Counted from the stretch's first letter, positions 8,717 to 18,869 are shown. The stretch: DNA of 33,452 nucleotides from Saccoglossus kowalevskii (GCF_000003605.2 NW_003118718.1:1-33452); one strand, 5' to 3'. Numbers and translations: made by a program. The notes: generated by a model not told the origin, from the letters alone.

Positions 8717-9083
8717 ACTTAATTTCTACAGTTTTTAAGTACCATAATAAAATTGCAATCATGCTCGGTGCCAGATTTTGATTGTTGAGCAGTTAACACT
8801 CGTCTTGAATTACCATTTCTATCTCGATTATCATATAACCATGTTCGCAGCATTGGTAAGTAATTTTCACATGTGGACTCAATTTCTACAGTTTTAAGTA
8901 CCATAATAAAATTGCAATCATGCTCATTGCCAGATTTTGATTGCTGAGTAGTTAACACTCGTCCTGAATTATAATTTCGATCTCGATTATCATATAACCA
9001 TGTTCGCAGCATTGATAAGTAATTTTCACATGTGGTCTAACACCTGGCCTAGCTAAATTAGTTACGCTGTCCACAATTACGTA
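8717..9083 (+). repeat. Fused D/A spacer lacking its tRNA gene
   Basis: This 367-bp stretch has no gene. A family D spacer runs to cacatgtgg at 8876 and then jumps directly to actcaatttctacag, the start of a family A spacer. The deletion removed the end of the D spacer and an entire tRNA gene, about 130 bp in all. The A-type remainder then leads to the next gene. Confidence 0.9.
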
Positions 9084-9165
9084 GATGAGGTGGCCGAGTG
9101 GTTAAGGCGATGGACTGCTAATCCATTGTGCTCTGCACGCGTGGGTTCGAATCCCATCCTCGTCG
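9084..9165 (+). tRNA. tRNA-Ser-GCT: tRNA-Ser(GCT), T3 copy
   Basis: Differs from consensus only by T3. It is the first gene after the gene-less unit. A family A spacer follows. Confidence 0.95.
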
Positions 9166-9372
9166 ACTCAATTTCTACAGTTTTAAGTACCATAATAAAA
9201 TTGCAATCATGCTCATTGCCAGATTTTGATTGTTGAGCAGTTAACACTCGTCTTGAATTACCATTTCTATCTCGATTATCATATAACCATGTTCGCAGCA
9301 TTAGTAAGTAATTTTCACATGTGGTCTAACACCTGGTCTAGCTAAATTTTTTACGCAGTGCAAAAGTACGTA

Positions 9373-9454
9373 GACGAGGTGGCCGAGTGGTTAAGGCGAT
9401 GGACTGCTAATCCATTGTGCTCTGCACGCGTGGGTTCGAATCCCATCCTCGTCG
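9373..9454 (+). tRNA. tRNA-Ser-GCT: tRNA-Ser(GCT), consensus copy
   Basis: Exact consensus. The 5' flank aaattttttacgcagtgcaa is shared with the units at 11969 and 30121. A family D spacer follows. Confidence 0.96.
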
Positions 9455-9662
9455 ACTTAATTTCTACAGTTTTTAAGCACCATAATAAAATTGCAATCAT
9501 GCTCGGTGCCAGATTTTGATTGTTGAGCAGTTAACACTCGTCTTGAATTACCATTTCTACCTCGATTATCATATAACCATGTTCGCAGCATTGGTAAGTA
9601 ATTTTCACATGTGGTCTAACACCTGGCCTAGCTAAATTCGTTACGCTGTGCATAAGTACGTA

Positions 9663-9744
9663 GACGAGGTGGCCGAGTGGTTAAGGCGATGGACTGCTAA
9701 TCCATTGTGCTCTGCACGCGTGGTTTCGAATCCCATCCTCGTCG
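9663..9744 (+). tRNA. tRNA-Ser(GCT), T62 B-box variant
   Basis: The only change is T62, breaking the last T-stem pair and the B box. A family B spacer follows with gagttgtt. Confidence 0.75.
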
Positions 9745-9948
9745 ACGTGATTCTACAGTTTTAAGTACCATTATGAAATTACCATCATTCTCTTGCAGAT
9801 TTTGATTGCTGAGTTGTTAACACTCGTCCTGAATTACAATTTCGATCTCGATTATCATATAACCATGTTCGCAGCATTGATAAGTACTTTTCACATGTGG
9901 TCTAACACCTGGTCTAGCTAAATTCGTTACGCTGTGCAAATGTACGTA

Positions 9949-10030
9949 GACGAGGTGGCCGAGTGGTTAAGGCGATGGACTGCTAATCCATTGTGCTCTG
10001 CACGCCTGGGTTCGAATCCCATCCTCGTCG
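9949..10030 (+). tRNA. tRNA-Ser(GCT), C58 variant
   Basis: C58 gives a C-T mismatch at the base of the T stem. The gene and its family D spacer are repeated without a visible difference 290 bp downstream. Confidence 0.82.
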
Positions 10031-10238
10031 ACTTAATTTCTACAGTTTTTAAGTACCATAATAAAATTGCAATCATGCTCGGTGCCAGATTTTGATTGTT
10101 GAGCAGTTAACACTCGTCTTGAATTACCATTTCTATCTCGATTATCATATAACCATGTTCGCAGCATTGGTAAGTAATTTTCACATGTGGTCTAACACCT
10201 GGCCTAACTAAATTCGTTACGCTGTGCAAATGTACGTA

Positions 10239-10320
10239 GACGAGGTGGCCGAGTGGTTAAGGCGATGGACTGCTAATCCATTGTGCTCTGCACGCCTGGG
10301 TTCGAATCCCATCCTCGTCG
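10239..10320 (+). tRNA. tRNA-Ser(GCT), C58 variant, recent duplicate
   Basis: Identical to the copy at 9949, including C58 and the ggcctaacta change in the following D spacer. This is the most recent single-unit duplication I see. Confidence 0.82.
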
Positions 10321-10529
10321 ACTTAATTTCTACAGTTTTTAAGTACCATAATAAAATTGCAATCATGCTCGGTGCCAGATTTTGATTGTTGAGCAGTTAA
10401 CACTCGTCTTGAATTACCATTTCTATCTCGATTATCATATAACCATGTTCGCAGCATTGGTAAGTAATTTTCACATGTGGTCTAACACCTGGCCTAACTA
10501 AATTCGTTATGCTGTGCATAAAGTACGTA

Positions 10530-10611
10530 GACGAGGTGGCCGAGTGGTTAAGGCGATGGACTGCTAATCCATTGCGCTCTGCACGCGTGGGTACGAATCC
10601 CATCCTCGTCG
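10530..10611 (+). tRNA. tRNA-Ser(GCT), C46/A64 variant
   Basis: C46 mismatches A54 in the variable arm and A64 alters the T loop and B box. The spacer is family B starting acctgattc, as after 18584 and 32143. Confidence 0.7.
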
Positions 10612-10815
10612 ACCTGATTCTACAGTTTTAAGTACCATTATGAAATTACCATCATTCTCTTGCAGATTTTGATTGCTGAGTAGTTAACACTCGTCCTGAA
10701 TTACAATTTCGATCTCGATTATCATATAACCATGTTCGCAGCATTGATAAGTACTTTTCACATGTGGTCTAACACCTGGTCTAGCTAAATTCGTTACGCT
10801 GTGCAAATGTACGTA

Positions 10816-10898
10816 GACGAGGTGGCCGAGTGGTTAAGGGCGATGCACTGCTAATCCATTGTGCTCTGCACGCGTGGGTACGAATCCCATCCTCGTCG
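10816..10898 (+). tRNA. tRNA-Ser(GCT), degenerate, +1 nt
   Basis: At 83 nt, it has an extra G at the 3' side of the D arm, C30 (anticodon-stem mismatch) and A64 (B box). Probably non-functional. A family B spacer follows. Confidence 0.65.
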
Positions 10899-11102
10899 AC
10901 GTGATTCTACAGTTTTAAGTACCATTATGAAATTACCATCATTCTCTTGCAGATTTTGATTGCTGAGTAGTTAACACTCGTCCTGAATTACAATTTCGAT
11001 CTCGATTATCATATAACCATGTTCGCAGCATTGGTAAGTAATTTTCACATGTTGTCTAACACCTGGCCTAGCTAAATTAGTTACGCTGTGCATAAGTACG
11101 TA

Positions 11103-11184
11103 GACGAGGTGGCCGATAGGTTAAGACGATGGACTGCTAATCCATTGTGCTCTGCACGCGTGGGTTCGAATCCCAACCTCGTCG
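11103..11184 (+). tRNA. tRNA-Ser(GCT), A-box variant
   Basis: T15/A16 turn the A box into TGGCCGATAGG, A24 breaks a D-stem pair and A74 breaks the T-stem base. The T15/A16 pair recurs at 31563. A family A spacer follows. Confidence 0.68.
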
Positions 11185-11389
11185 ACTCAATTTCTACAGT
11201 TTTAAGTACCATAATAAAATTGCATTCATGCTCGTTGCCAGATTTTGATTGTTGAGCAGTTAACACTCGTCTTGAATTACCATTTCTATCTCGATTAACA
11301 TATAACCATGTTCGCAGATTAGTAAGTAATTTTCACATGTGGTCTAACACCTGGCCTAGCTAAATTCGTTACGCTATCCATAATACATA

Positions 11390-11471
11390 GACGAGGTGGC
11401 CGAGTGGTTAAGGCGATGGACTGCTAATCCATTGTGCTCTGCATGCGTGGTTTCGAATCCCATCCTCGTCG
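11390..11471 (+). tRNA. tRNA-Ser(GCT), T62 B-box variant
   Basis: T55 and T62, as at 8345, with the same flank changes. The following spacer starts as D and turns B-like (gaattacaatttcg). Confidence 0.72.
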
Positions 11472-11679
11472 ACTTAATTTCTACAGTTTTTAAGTACCAT
11501 AATAAAATTGCAATCATGCTCGGTGCCAGATTTTGATTGTTGAGCAGTTAACACTCGTCTTGAATTACAATTTCGATCTCGATTATCATATAACCATGTT
11601 CGCAGCATTGGTAAGTAATTTTCACATGTTGTCTAACACCTGGCCTAGCTAAATTAGTTACGCTGTCCACAATTACGTA

Positions 11680-11761
11680 GATGAGGTGGCCGAGTGGTTA
11701 AGGCGATGGACTGCTAATCCATTGTGCTCTGCACGCGTGGGTTCGAATCCCATCCTCGTCG
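11680..11761 (+). tRNA. tRNA-Ser-GCT: tRNA-Ser(GCT), T3 copy
   Basis: Differs only by T3. This gene and the next repeat the pair at 9084 and 9373. A family A spacer follows. Confidence 0.95.
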
Positions 11762-11968
11762 ACTCAATTTCTACAGTTTTAAGTACCATAATAAAATTGC
11801 AATCATGCTCATTGCCAGATTTTGATTGTTGAGCAGTTAACACTCGTCTTGAATTACCATTTCTATCTCGATTATCATATAACCATGTTCGCAGCATTAG
11901 TAAGTAATTTTCACATGTGGTCTAACACCTGGTCTAGCTAAATTTTTTACGCAGTGCAAAAGTACGTA

Positions 11969-12050
11969 GACGAGGTGGCCGAGTGGTTAAGGCGATGGAC
12001 TGCTAATCCATTGTGCTCTGCACGCGTGGGTTCGAATCCCATCCTCGTCG
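11969..12050 (+). tRNA. tRNA-Ser-GCT: tRNA-Ser(GCT), consensus copy
   Basis: Exact consensus with the aaattttttacgcagtg 5' flank. A family D spacer follows. Confidence 0.96.
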
Positions 12051-12258
12051 ACTTAATTTCTACAGTTTTTAAGTACCATAATAAAATTGCAATCATGCTC
12101 GGTGCCAGATTTTGGTTGTTGAGCAGTTAACACTCGTCTTGAATTACCATTTCTACCTCGATTATCATATAACCATGTTCGCAGCATTGGTAAGTAATTT
12201 TCACATGTGGTCTAACACCTGGCCTAGCTAAATTCGTTACGCTGTGCATAATTACGTA

Positions 12259-12341
12259 GACGAGGTGGCCGAGTGGTTAAGGCGATGGACTGCTAATCCA
12301 TTGTGCTCTGCACGCGTGGTTTCGAAATCCCATCCTCGTCG
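12259..12341 (+). pseudogene. tRNA-Ser(GCT), T62 and T-loop insertion
   Basis: An extra A in the T loop (cgaaatcc) and T62 destroy the B box and T-arm geometry. It lies at the start of an indel-rich patch. A family B spacer follows. Confidence 0.72.
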
Positions 12342-12545
12342 ACGTGATTCTACAGTTTTTAAGTACCATTATGAAATTACCATCATTCTCTTGCAGATTT
12401 TGATTGCTGATTTGTTAACACTCGTCCTGAATTACAATTTCGATCTCGATTATCATATAACCATGTTCGCAGCATTGATAAGTACTTTTCACATGTGGTC
12501 TAACACCTGGTCTAGCTAATTCGTTACGCTGTCCACATATACGTA

Positions 12546-12617
12546 GATGAGGTGGCCGAGGGTTAAGGCTAATCCATTGTGCTCTGCACGCAATGGGTTC
12601 GAATCCCATCCTCGTCG
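12546..12617 (+). pseudogene. tRNA-Ser remnant lacking anticodon arm
   Basis: At 72 nt, it has lost about 10 nt covering the 5' side of the anticodon stem and most of the anticodon (aaggc joined to taatcc), two nt of the D loop, and gained an A before the T stem. It cannot decode. The family C spacer that follows is also indel-rich. Confidence 0.88.
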
Positions 12618-12823
12618 ACGTGATTCTACACTTTTTATGTTCATTATGAAAATTACCATCATGCTTTTGCATATTTTGAAATGTTGAGTAGATAACACTC
12701 ATCTTGAATTACCACTTCGTTCTCGATTATCATATAATCATGTTCGCAGCATTGATAAGTAATTTTCACATGTGGTCTAACACCTGGCCTAGCTAAATTC
12801 GTTACGCTGTCCACAATTACGTA

Positions 12824-12905
12824 GACGAGGTGGCCGAGTGGTTAAGGCGATGGACTGCTAATCCATTGTGCTCTGCATGCGTGTGTTCGAATCCCATCCT
12901 CGTCG
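12824..12905 (+). tRNA. tRNA-Ser(GCT), T61 variant
   Basis: T61 breaks a T-stem pair and the B box, and T55 is a wobble. It keeps C3 although its 5' flank is the ccacaatt type. A D' spacer follows. Confidence 0.73.
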
Positions 12906-13113
12906 ACTCAATTTCTACAGTTTTTGAGTACCATAATAAAATTGCAATCATGCTCGGTGCCAGATTTTGATTGTTGAGCAGTTAACACTCGTCTTGAATT
13001 ACCATTTCTATCTCGATTATCATATAACCATGTTCGCAGCATTGGTAAGTAATTTTCACATGTGGTCTAACACCTGGCCTAGCTAAATTCGTTACGCTGT
13101 GCATAAGTACGTA

Positions 13114-13195
13114 GACGCGGTGGCCGAGTGGGTAAGGCGATGCACTGCTAATCCATTCTGTTCTGCACGCATGGGTTCGAATCCCATCCTCGTCG
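13114..13195 (+). tRNA. tRNA-Ser(GCT), C-haplotype with C5 and C30
   Basis: C5 breaks an acceptor pair and C30 the anticodon stem. With the next gene it repeats the pair at 253-620. A family C spacer follows. Confidence 0.65.
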
Positions 13196-13399
13196 ACGTG
13201 ATTCTACACTTTTAAGTTCCATTATGAAATTACCATCATGCTTTTGCATATTTTGAATGTTGAGTAGATAACACTCATCTTGAATTACCACTTCGATCTC
13301 GATTAGCATATAATCATGTTCGCAACATTGATAAGTAATTTTCACATGTGGTCTAACACCTGGCCTAGCTAAATTCGTTACGCTGTCCACAATTACGTA

Positions 13400-13481
13400 G
13401 ATGAGGTGGCCGAGTGGTTAAGGCGATGGACTGCTAATCCATTGTGCTCTGCACGCGTGGGTTCGAATCCCGTCCTCGTCG
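13400..13481 (+). tRNA. tRNA-Ser-GCT: tRNA-Ser(GCT), T3/G73 variant
   Basis: T3 and G73 both leave wobble pairs. Same gene and spacer start as at 539 but with A27 intact. A family A spacer follows. Confidence 0.87.
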
Positions 13482-13688
13482 ACTCAATTTCCACAGTTTT
13501 AAGTACCATAATAAAATTGCAATCATGCTCATTGCTAGATTTTGATTGTTGAGCAGTTAACACTCGTCTTGAATTACCATTTCTATCTCGATTATCATAT
13601 AACCATGTTCGCAGCATTGGTAAGTAATTTTCACATGTGGTCTAACACCTGGCCTAGCTAAATTCGTTACGCTGTGCATAAGTACGTA

Positions 13689-13770
13689 GACGAGGTGGCC
13701 GAGTGGGTAAGGCGATGCACTGATAATCCATTCTGTTCTGCACGCATGGGTTCGAATCCCATCCTCGTCG
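13689..13770 (+). tRNA. tRNA-Ser body with GAT anticodon, C-haplotype
   Basis: C35 to A makes the anticodon at 13722-13724 GAT, which would read isoleucine codons AUC/AUU. C30 leaves a C-C mismatch in the same stem, so activity is doubtful. A family C spacer follows. Confidence 0.68.
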
Positions 13771-13974
13771 ACGTGATTCTACACTTTTAAGTTCCATTAT
13801 GAAATTACCATCATGCTTTTGCATATTTTGAATGTTGAGTAGATAACACTCATCTTGAATTACCACTTCGATCTCGATTAGCATATAATCATGTTCGCAA
13901 CATTGATAAGTAATTTTCACATGTGGTCCAACACCTGGCCTAGCTAAATTCGTTACGCTGTCCACAATTACGTA

Positions 13975-14056
13975 GATGAGGTGGCCGAGTCGTTAAGGCG
14001 ATGGACTGCTAATCCATTGTGCTCTGCACGCGTGGGTTCGAATCCCATCCTCGTCG
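13975..14056 (+). tRNA. tRNA-Ser(GCT), D-loop C18 variant
   Basis: T3 and C18 as at 3133, with loss of the second invariant D-loop G. A family A spacer follows. Confidence 0.7.
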
Positions 14057-14263
14057 ACTCAATTTCTACAGTTTTAAGTACCATAATAAAATTGCAATCA
14101 TACTCATTGCCAGATTTTGATTGTTGAGCAGTTAACACTCGTCTTAAATTACCATTTCTATCTCGATTATCATATAACCATGTTCGCAGCATTAGTAAGT
14201 AATTTTCACATGTGGTATAACACCTTGCCTAGCTAAATTCGTTACGCTGTCCATAAGTACATA

Positions 14264-14345
14264 GACGAGGTGGCCGAGTGGTTAAGGCGATGGACTGCTA
14301 ATCCATTGTGCTCTGCACGCGTGGCTTCGAATCCCATCCTCGTCG
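14264..14345 (+). tRNA. tRNA-Ser(GCT), C62 B-box variant
   Basis: The only change is C62, breaking the last T-stem pair and the first part of the B box. The spacer is a D/C mosaic with gagtcgaaaacactcatc. Confidence 0.75.
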
Positions 14346-14553
14346 ACTTAATTTCTACAGTTTTTAAGTACCATAATAAAATTGCAATCATGATCATTGC
14401 TAGATTTTGAATGTTGAGTCGAAAACACTCATCTTGAATTACCATTTCTATCTCGGTTATCATATAACCATGTTCGCAGCATTAGTAAGTAATTTTCACA
14501 TGTGGTCTAACACCTGGCCTAGCTAAATTCGTTACGCTGTCCATAAGTACATA

Positions 14554-14635
14554 GACGAGGTGGCCGAGTGGTTAAGGCGATGGACTGCTAATCCATTGTG
14601 CTCTGCACGCGTGGGTTCGAATCCCATCCTCGTCG
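14554..14635 (+). tRNA. tRNA-Ser-GCT: tRNA-Ser(GCT), consensus copy
   Basis: Exact consensus with a cataagtacata 5' flank. A family D spacer with T5 follows. Confidence 0.96.
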
Positions 14636-14843
14636 ACTTAATTTCTACAGTTTTTAAGTACCATAATAAAATTGCAATCATGTTCGGTGCCAGATTTTGA
14701 TTGTTGAGCAGTTAACACTCGTCTTGAATTACCATTTCTATCTCGATTATCATATAACCATGTTCGCAGCATTGGTAAGTAATTTTCACATGTGGTCTAA
14801 CCCCTGGCCTAGCTAAATTCGTTACGCTGTGCATAAGTACGTA

Positions 14844-14925
14844 GACGAGGTGGCCGAGTGGGTAAAGCGATGGACTGCTAATCCATTCTGTTCTGCACGC
14901 ATGGGTTCGAATCCCATCCTCGTCG
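14844..14925 (+). tRNA. tRNA-Ser(GCT), C-haplotype with A24
   Basis: A24 breaks a D-stem pair and the anticodon stem is intact. A family C spacer follows. Confidence 0.72.
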
Positions 14926-15129
14926 ACGTGATTCTACACTTTTAAGTTCCATTATGAAATTACCATCATGCTTTTGCATATTTTGAATGTTGAGTAGATA
15001 ACACTCATCTTGAATTACCACTTCGATCTCGATTAGCATATAATCATGTTCGCAACATTGGTAAGTAATTTTCACATGTGGTCTAACACCTGATCTAGCT
15101 AAATTCGTTACGCTGTGCAAATGTACGTA

Positions 15130-15211
15130 GACGAGGTGGCCGAGTGGTTAAGGCGATGGACTGCTAATCCATTGTGCTCTGCACGCGTGGGTTTGAATCC
15201 CATCCTCGTCG
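15130..15211 (+). tRNA. tRNA-Ser(GCT), B-box variant
   Basis: The only change is T65. The family B spacer has ttttgtttgctgag, shared with the one after 22913, and opens the block repeated there. Confidence 0.75.
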
Positions 15212-15415
15212 ACGTGATTCTACAGTTTTAAGTACCATTATGAAATTACCATCATTCTCTTGCAGATTTTGTTTGCTGAGTAGTTAACACTCGTCCTGAA
15301 TTACAATTTCGATCTCGATTATCATATAACCATGTTCGCAGCATTGATAAGTAATTTTCACATGTGGTCTAACACCTGGCCTAGCTAAATTCGTTACGCT
15401 GTCCACAATTACGTA

Positions 15416-15497
15416 GATGAGGTGGCCGAGTGGTTAAGGCGATGGACTGCTAATCCATTGTGCTCTGCACGCGTGGGTTCGAATCCCATCCTCGTCG
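15416..15497 (+). tRNA. tRNA-Ser-GCT: tRNA-Ser(GCT), T3 copy
   Basis: Differs only by T3. A family A spacer follows with the private gcagttaagactcg. Confidence 0.95.
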
Positions 15498-15704
15498 ACT
15501 CAATTTCTACAGTTTTAAGTACCATAATAAAATTGCAATCATGCTCGTTGCCAGATTTTGATTGTTGAGCAGTTAAGACTCGTCTTGAATTACCATTTCT
15601 ATCTCGATTATCATATAACCATGTTCGCAGCATTAGTAAGTAATTTTCACATGTGGTCTAACACCTGGTCTAGCTAAATTCGTTACGCCGTGCATAAGTG
15701 CGTA

Positions 15705-15786
15705 GACGAGGTGGCCGAGTGGTTAAGGCGATGGACTGCTAATCCATTGTGCTCTGCACGCGTGGGTTCGAATCCCATCCTCGTCG
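15705..15786 (+). tRNA. tRNA-Ser-GCT: tRNA-Ser(GCT), consensus copy
   Basis: Exact consensus with a gcataagtgcgta 5' flank. A family A spacer follows. Confidence 0.96.
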
Positions 15787-15994
15787 ACTCAATTTTCTAC
15801 AGTTTTAAGTACCATAATAAAATTGCAATCATGCTCGTTGCCAGATTTTGATTGTTGAGCAGTTAACACTCGTCTTGAATTACCATTTCTATCTCGATTA
15901 TCATATAACCATGTTCGCAGCATTGGTAAGTAATTTTCACATGTGGTCTAACACCTGGCCTAGCTAAATTCGTTACGCTGTGCATAAGTACGTA

Positions 15995-16076
15995 GACGAG
16001 GTGGCCGAGTGGGTAAGGCGATGGACTGCTAATCCATTCTGTTCTGCACGCATGGGTTCGAATCCCATCCTCGTCG
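15995..16076 (+). tRNA. tRNA-Ser-GCT: tRNA-Ser(GCT), C-haplotype
   Basis: This is the clean form of the haplotype: G19, C45, T48 and A58 only. The one mismatch is C45-C55 at the base of the variable arm, so it may still fold. A family C spacer follows. Confidence 0.8.
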
Positions 16077-16280
16077 ACGTGATTCTACACTTTTAAGTTC
16101 CATTATGAAATTACCATCATGCTTTTGCATATTTTGAATGTTGAGTAGATAACACTCATCTTGAATTACCACTTCGATCTCGATTAGCATATAGTCATGT
16201 TCGCAACATTGGTAAGTAATTTTCACATGTGGTCTAACACCTGCTCTAGCTAAATTCGTTACGCTGTGCATAAGTACGTA

Positions 16281-16362
16281 GACGAGGTGGCCGAGTGGTT
16301 AAGGCGATGGACTGCTAATCCATTGTGCTCTGCACGCGTGGGTTCGAATCCCATCCTCGTCG
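16281..16362 (+). tRNA. tRNA-Ser-GCT: tRNA-Ser(GCT), consensus copy
   Basis: Exact consensus. The following family A spacer has ctactgtttt, shared only with the unit at 23488. Confidence 0.96.
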
Positions 16363-16569
16363 ACTCAATTTCTACTGTTTTAAGTACCATAATAAAATTG
16401 CATTCATGCTCGTTGCCAGATTTTGATTGTTGAGCAGTTAACACTCGTCTTGAATTACCATTTCTATCTCGATTAACATATAACCATGTTCGCAGCATTA
16501 GTAAGTAATTTTCACATGTGGTCTAACACCTGGCCTAGCTAAATTCGTTACGCTGTGCATAAGTACGTA

Positions 16570-16651
16570 GACGAGGTGGCCGAGTGGTTAAGGCTATGGA
16601 CTGCTATTCCATTGTGCTCTGCACGCGTGAGTTTGAATCCCATCCTCGTCG
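16570..16651 (+). tRNA. tRNA-Ser(GCT), degenerate
   Basis: T26, T38 (anticodon loop), A61 (T-stem break) and T65 (B box) are present. T26 and T65 are shared with 23777. A family B spacer follows, starting acgttattc. Confidence 0.68.
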
Positions 16652-16855
16652 ACGTTATTCTACAGTTTTAAGTACCATTATGAAATTACCATCATTCTCT
16701 TGCAGATTTTGATTGCTGAGTAGTTTACACTCGTCCTGAATTACAATTTCGATCTCGATTATCATATAACCATGTTCGCAGCATTGATAAGTAATTTTCA
16801 CATGTGGTCTAACACCTGGCCTAGCTAAATTCGTTACGCTGTCCACAATTACGTA

Positions 16856-16938
16856 GATGAGGTGGCCGAGTGGTTAAGGCGATGGACTGCTAATAACATT
16901 GTGCTCTGCACGTGTGGGTTCGAATCCCATCCTCGTCG
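16856..16938 (+). pseudogene. tRNA-Ser(GCT), disrupted anticodon stem
   Basis: At 83 nt, the 3' anticodon stem reads taacat in place of tccat, one base longer and unpaired. T3 and T57 are present. T57 is shared with 17719. A family B spacer follows. Confidence 0.75.
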
Positions 16939-17142
16939 ACGTGATTCTAAAGTTTTAAGTACCATTATGAAATTACCATCATTCTCTTGCAGATTTTGAT
17001 TGCTGAGTTGTTAACACTCGTCTTGAATTACAATTTCGATCTCGATTATCATATAACCATGTTCGCAGCATTGATAAGTAATTTTCACATGTGGTCTAAC
17101 ACCTGGTCTAGCTAAATTCGTTACGCTGTGCAAATGTACGTA

Positions 17143-17224
17143 GACGAGGTGGCCGAGTGGTTAAGGCGATGGACTGCTAATCCATTGTGCTCTGCACGCG
17201 TGGGTACGAATCCCATCCTCGTCG
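17143..17224 (+). tRNA. tRNA-Ser(GCT), A64 B-box variant
   Basis: The only change is A64. The family B spacer has the rare cgatgatcat, repeated 862 bp downstream. Confidence 0.75.
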
Positions 17225-17428
17225 ACGTGATTCTACAGTTTTAAGTACCATTATGAAATTACCATCATTCTCTTGCAGATTTTGATTGCTGAGTAGTTAA
17301 CACTCGTCCTGAATTACAATTTCGATCTCGATGATCATATAACCATGTTCGCAGCATTGATAAGTAATTTTCACATGTGGTCTAACACCTGGCCTAGCTA
17401 AATTAGTTACGCTGTACACAATTACGTA

Positions 17429-17510
17429 GATGAGGTGGCCGAGTGGTTAAGGCGATGGACTGCTAATCCATTGTGCTCTGCACGCGTGGGTTCGAATCCC
17501 ATCCTCGTCG
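17429..17510 (+). tRNA. tRNA-Ser-GCT: tRNA-Ser(GCT), T3 copy
   Basis: Differs only by T3. The 5' flank is gtacacaattacgta. A family D spacer follows with a private ccattataacattg. Confidence 0.95.
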
Positions 17511-17718
17511 ACTTAATTTCTACAGTTTTTAAGTACCATTATAACATTGCAATCATGCTCGGTGCCAGATTTTGATTGTTGAGCAGTTAACACTCGTCTT
17601 GAATTACCATTTCTATCTCGATTATCATATAACCATGTTCGCAGCATTGGTAAGTAATTTTCACATGTGGTCTAACACCTGGCCTAGCTAAATTCGTTAT
17701 GCTGTGCATAAGTACGTA

Positions 17719-17800
17719 GACGAGGTGGGCGAATGGTTAAGTCGATGGACTGCTAATCCATTGTGCTCTGCACGTGTGGGTTCGAATCCCATCCTCGTCG
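17719..17800 (+). tRNA. tRNA-Ser(GCT), altered D arm
   Basis: G11 and T24 change both sides of one D-stem pair and leave a G-T wobble. A15 alters the D loop and A box. T57 links it to 16856. A family B spacer follows. Confidence 0.68.
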
Positions 17801-18004
17801 ACGTGATTCTACAGTTTTAAGTACCATTATGAAATTACCATCATTCTCTTGCAGATTTTGATTGCTGAGTTGTTAACACTCGTCTTGAATTACAATTTCG
17901 ATCTCGATTATCATATAACCATGTTCGCAGCATTGATAAGTAATTTTCACATGTGGTCTAACACCTGGTCTAGCTAAATTCGTTAGGCTGTGCAAATGTA
18001 CGTA

Positions 18005-18086
18005 GACGAGGTGGCCGAGTGGTTAAGGCGATGGACTGCTAATCCATTGTGCTCTGCACGCGTGGATACGAATCCCATCCTCGTCG
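18005..18086 (+). tRNA. tRNA-Ser(GCT), A62/A64 B-box variant
   Basis: Two B-box changes, A62 and A64. The counterpart at 17143 has A64 only, so A62 came after the three-unit duplication. A family B spacer follows. Confidence 0.7.
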
Positions 18087-18290
18087 ACGTGATTCTACAG
18101 TTTTAAGTACCATTATGAAATTACCATCATTCTCTTGCAGATTTTGATTGCTGAGTAGTTAACACTCGTCCTGAATTACAATTTCGATCTCGATGATCAT
18201 ATAACCATGTTCGCAGCATTGATAAGTAATTTTCACATGTGGTCTAACACCTGGCCTAGCTAAATTAGTTACGCTGTCCACAATTACGTA

Positions 18291-18372
18291 GATGAGGTGG
18301 CCGAGTGGTTAAGGCGATGGACTGCTAATCCATTGTGCTCTGCACGCGTGGGTTCGAATCCCATCCTCGTCG
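18291..18372 (+). tRNA. tRNA-Ser-GCT: tRNA-Ser(GCT), T3 copy
   Basis: Differs only by T3, as does its block counterpart at 17429. A family D spacer follows, starting acttaatttcaacag. Confidence 0.95.
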
Positions 18373-18583
18373 ACTTAATTTCAACAGTTTTTAAGTACCA
18401 TAATAAAATTGCAATCATGCTCGGTGCCAGATTTTGATTGTTGAGCAGTTAACACTCGTCTTGAATTACCATTTCTATCTCGATTATCATATAACCATGT
18501 TCGCAGCATTGGTAAGTAATTTTTCACATGTGGTCTAACACCTTGATCTAGCTTTAATTCGTTACGCTGTGCAAATGTACGTA

Positions 18584-18665
18584 GACGAGGTGGCCGAGTG
18601 GTTAAGGTGATGGACTGCTAATCCATTGCGCTCTGCACGCGTGGGTACGAATCCCATCCTCGTCG
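18584..18665 (+). tRNA. tRNA-Ser(GCT), C46/A64 variant
   Basis: T25 (wobble), C46 (variable-arm mismatch) and A64 (B box) are present. The acctgattc family B spacer has gaattataatttcg, shared with the one after 32143. Confidence 0.68.
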
Positions 18666-18869
18666 ACCTGATTCTACAGTTTTAAGTACCATTATGAAAT
18701 TACCATCATTCTCTTGCAGATTTTGATTGCTGAGTAGTTAACACTCGTCCTGAATTATAATTTCGATCTCGATTATCATATAACCATGTTCGCAGCATTG
18801 ATAAGTAATTTTCACATGTGGTCTAACACCTGGCCTAGCTAAATTAGTTACGCTGTCCACAATTACGTA

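Noticed and set aside
9077-9301. Recurring reverse-strand open frames of 60-103 codons, with peptides such as MGFEPTRAEHNGLAVHR
   Set aside because: They are antisense readings of the tRNA gene and its spacer. The peptide above is the reverse complement of the T, variable and anticodon arms translated. The frames end within each unit, there is no codon-level conservation, and every change fits tRNA structure or neutral spacer drift. Similar peptides in databases are likely the same artefact.
10135-10155. TATA-like atcatataac in each spacer as a Pol II promoter
   Set aside because: It lies about 100 bp upstream of the gene, is simply part of the shared AT-rich flank, and no downstream Pol II transcript unit is visible. 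Type 2 tRNA promoters do not need it.
12244-12519. Forward-strand open frames containing VDEVAEWLRRWTANPLCSAR
   Set aside because: This is the sense strand of the tRNA gene read as protein. It appears only where indels happen to leave the frame open.
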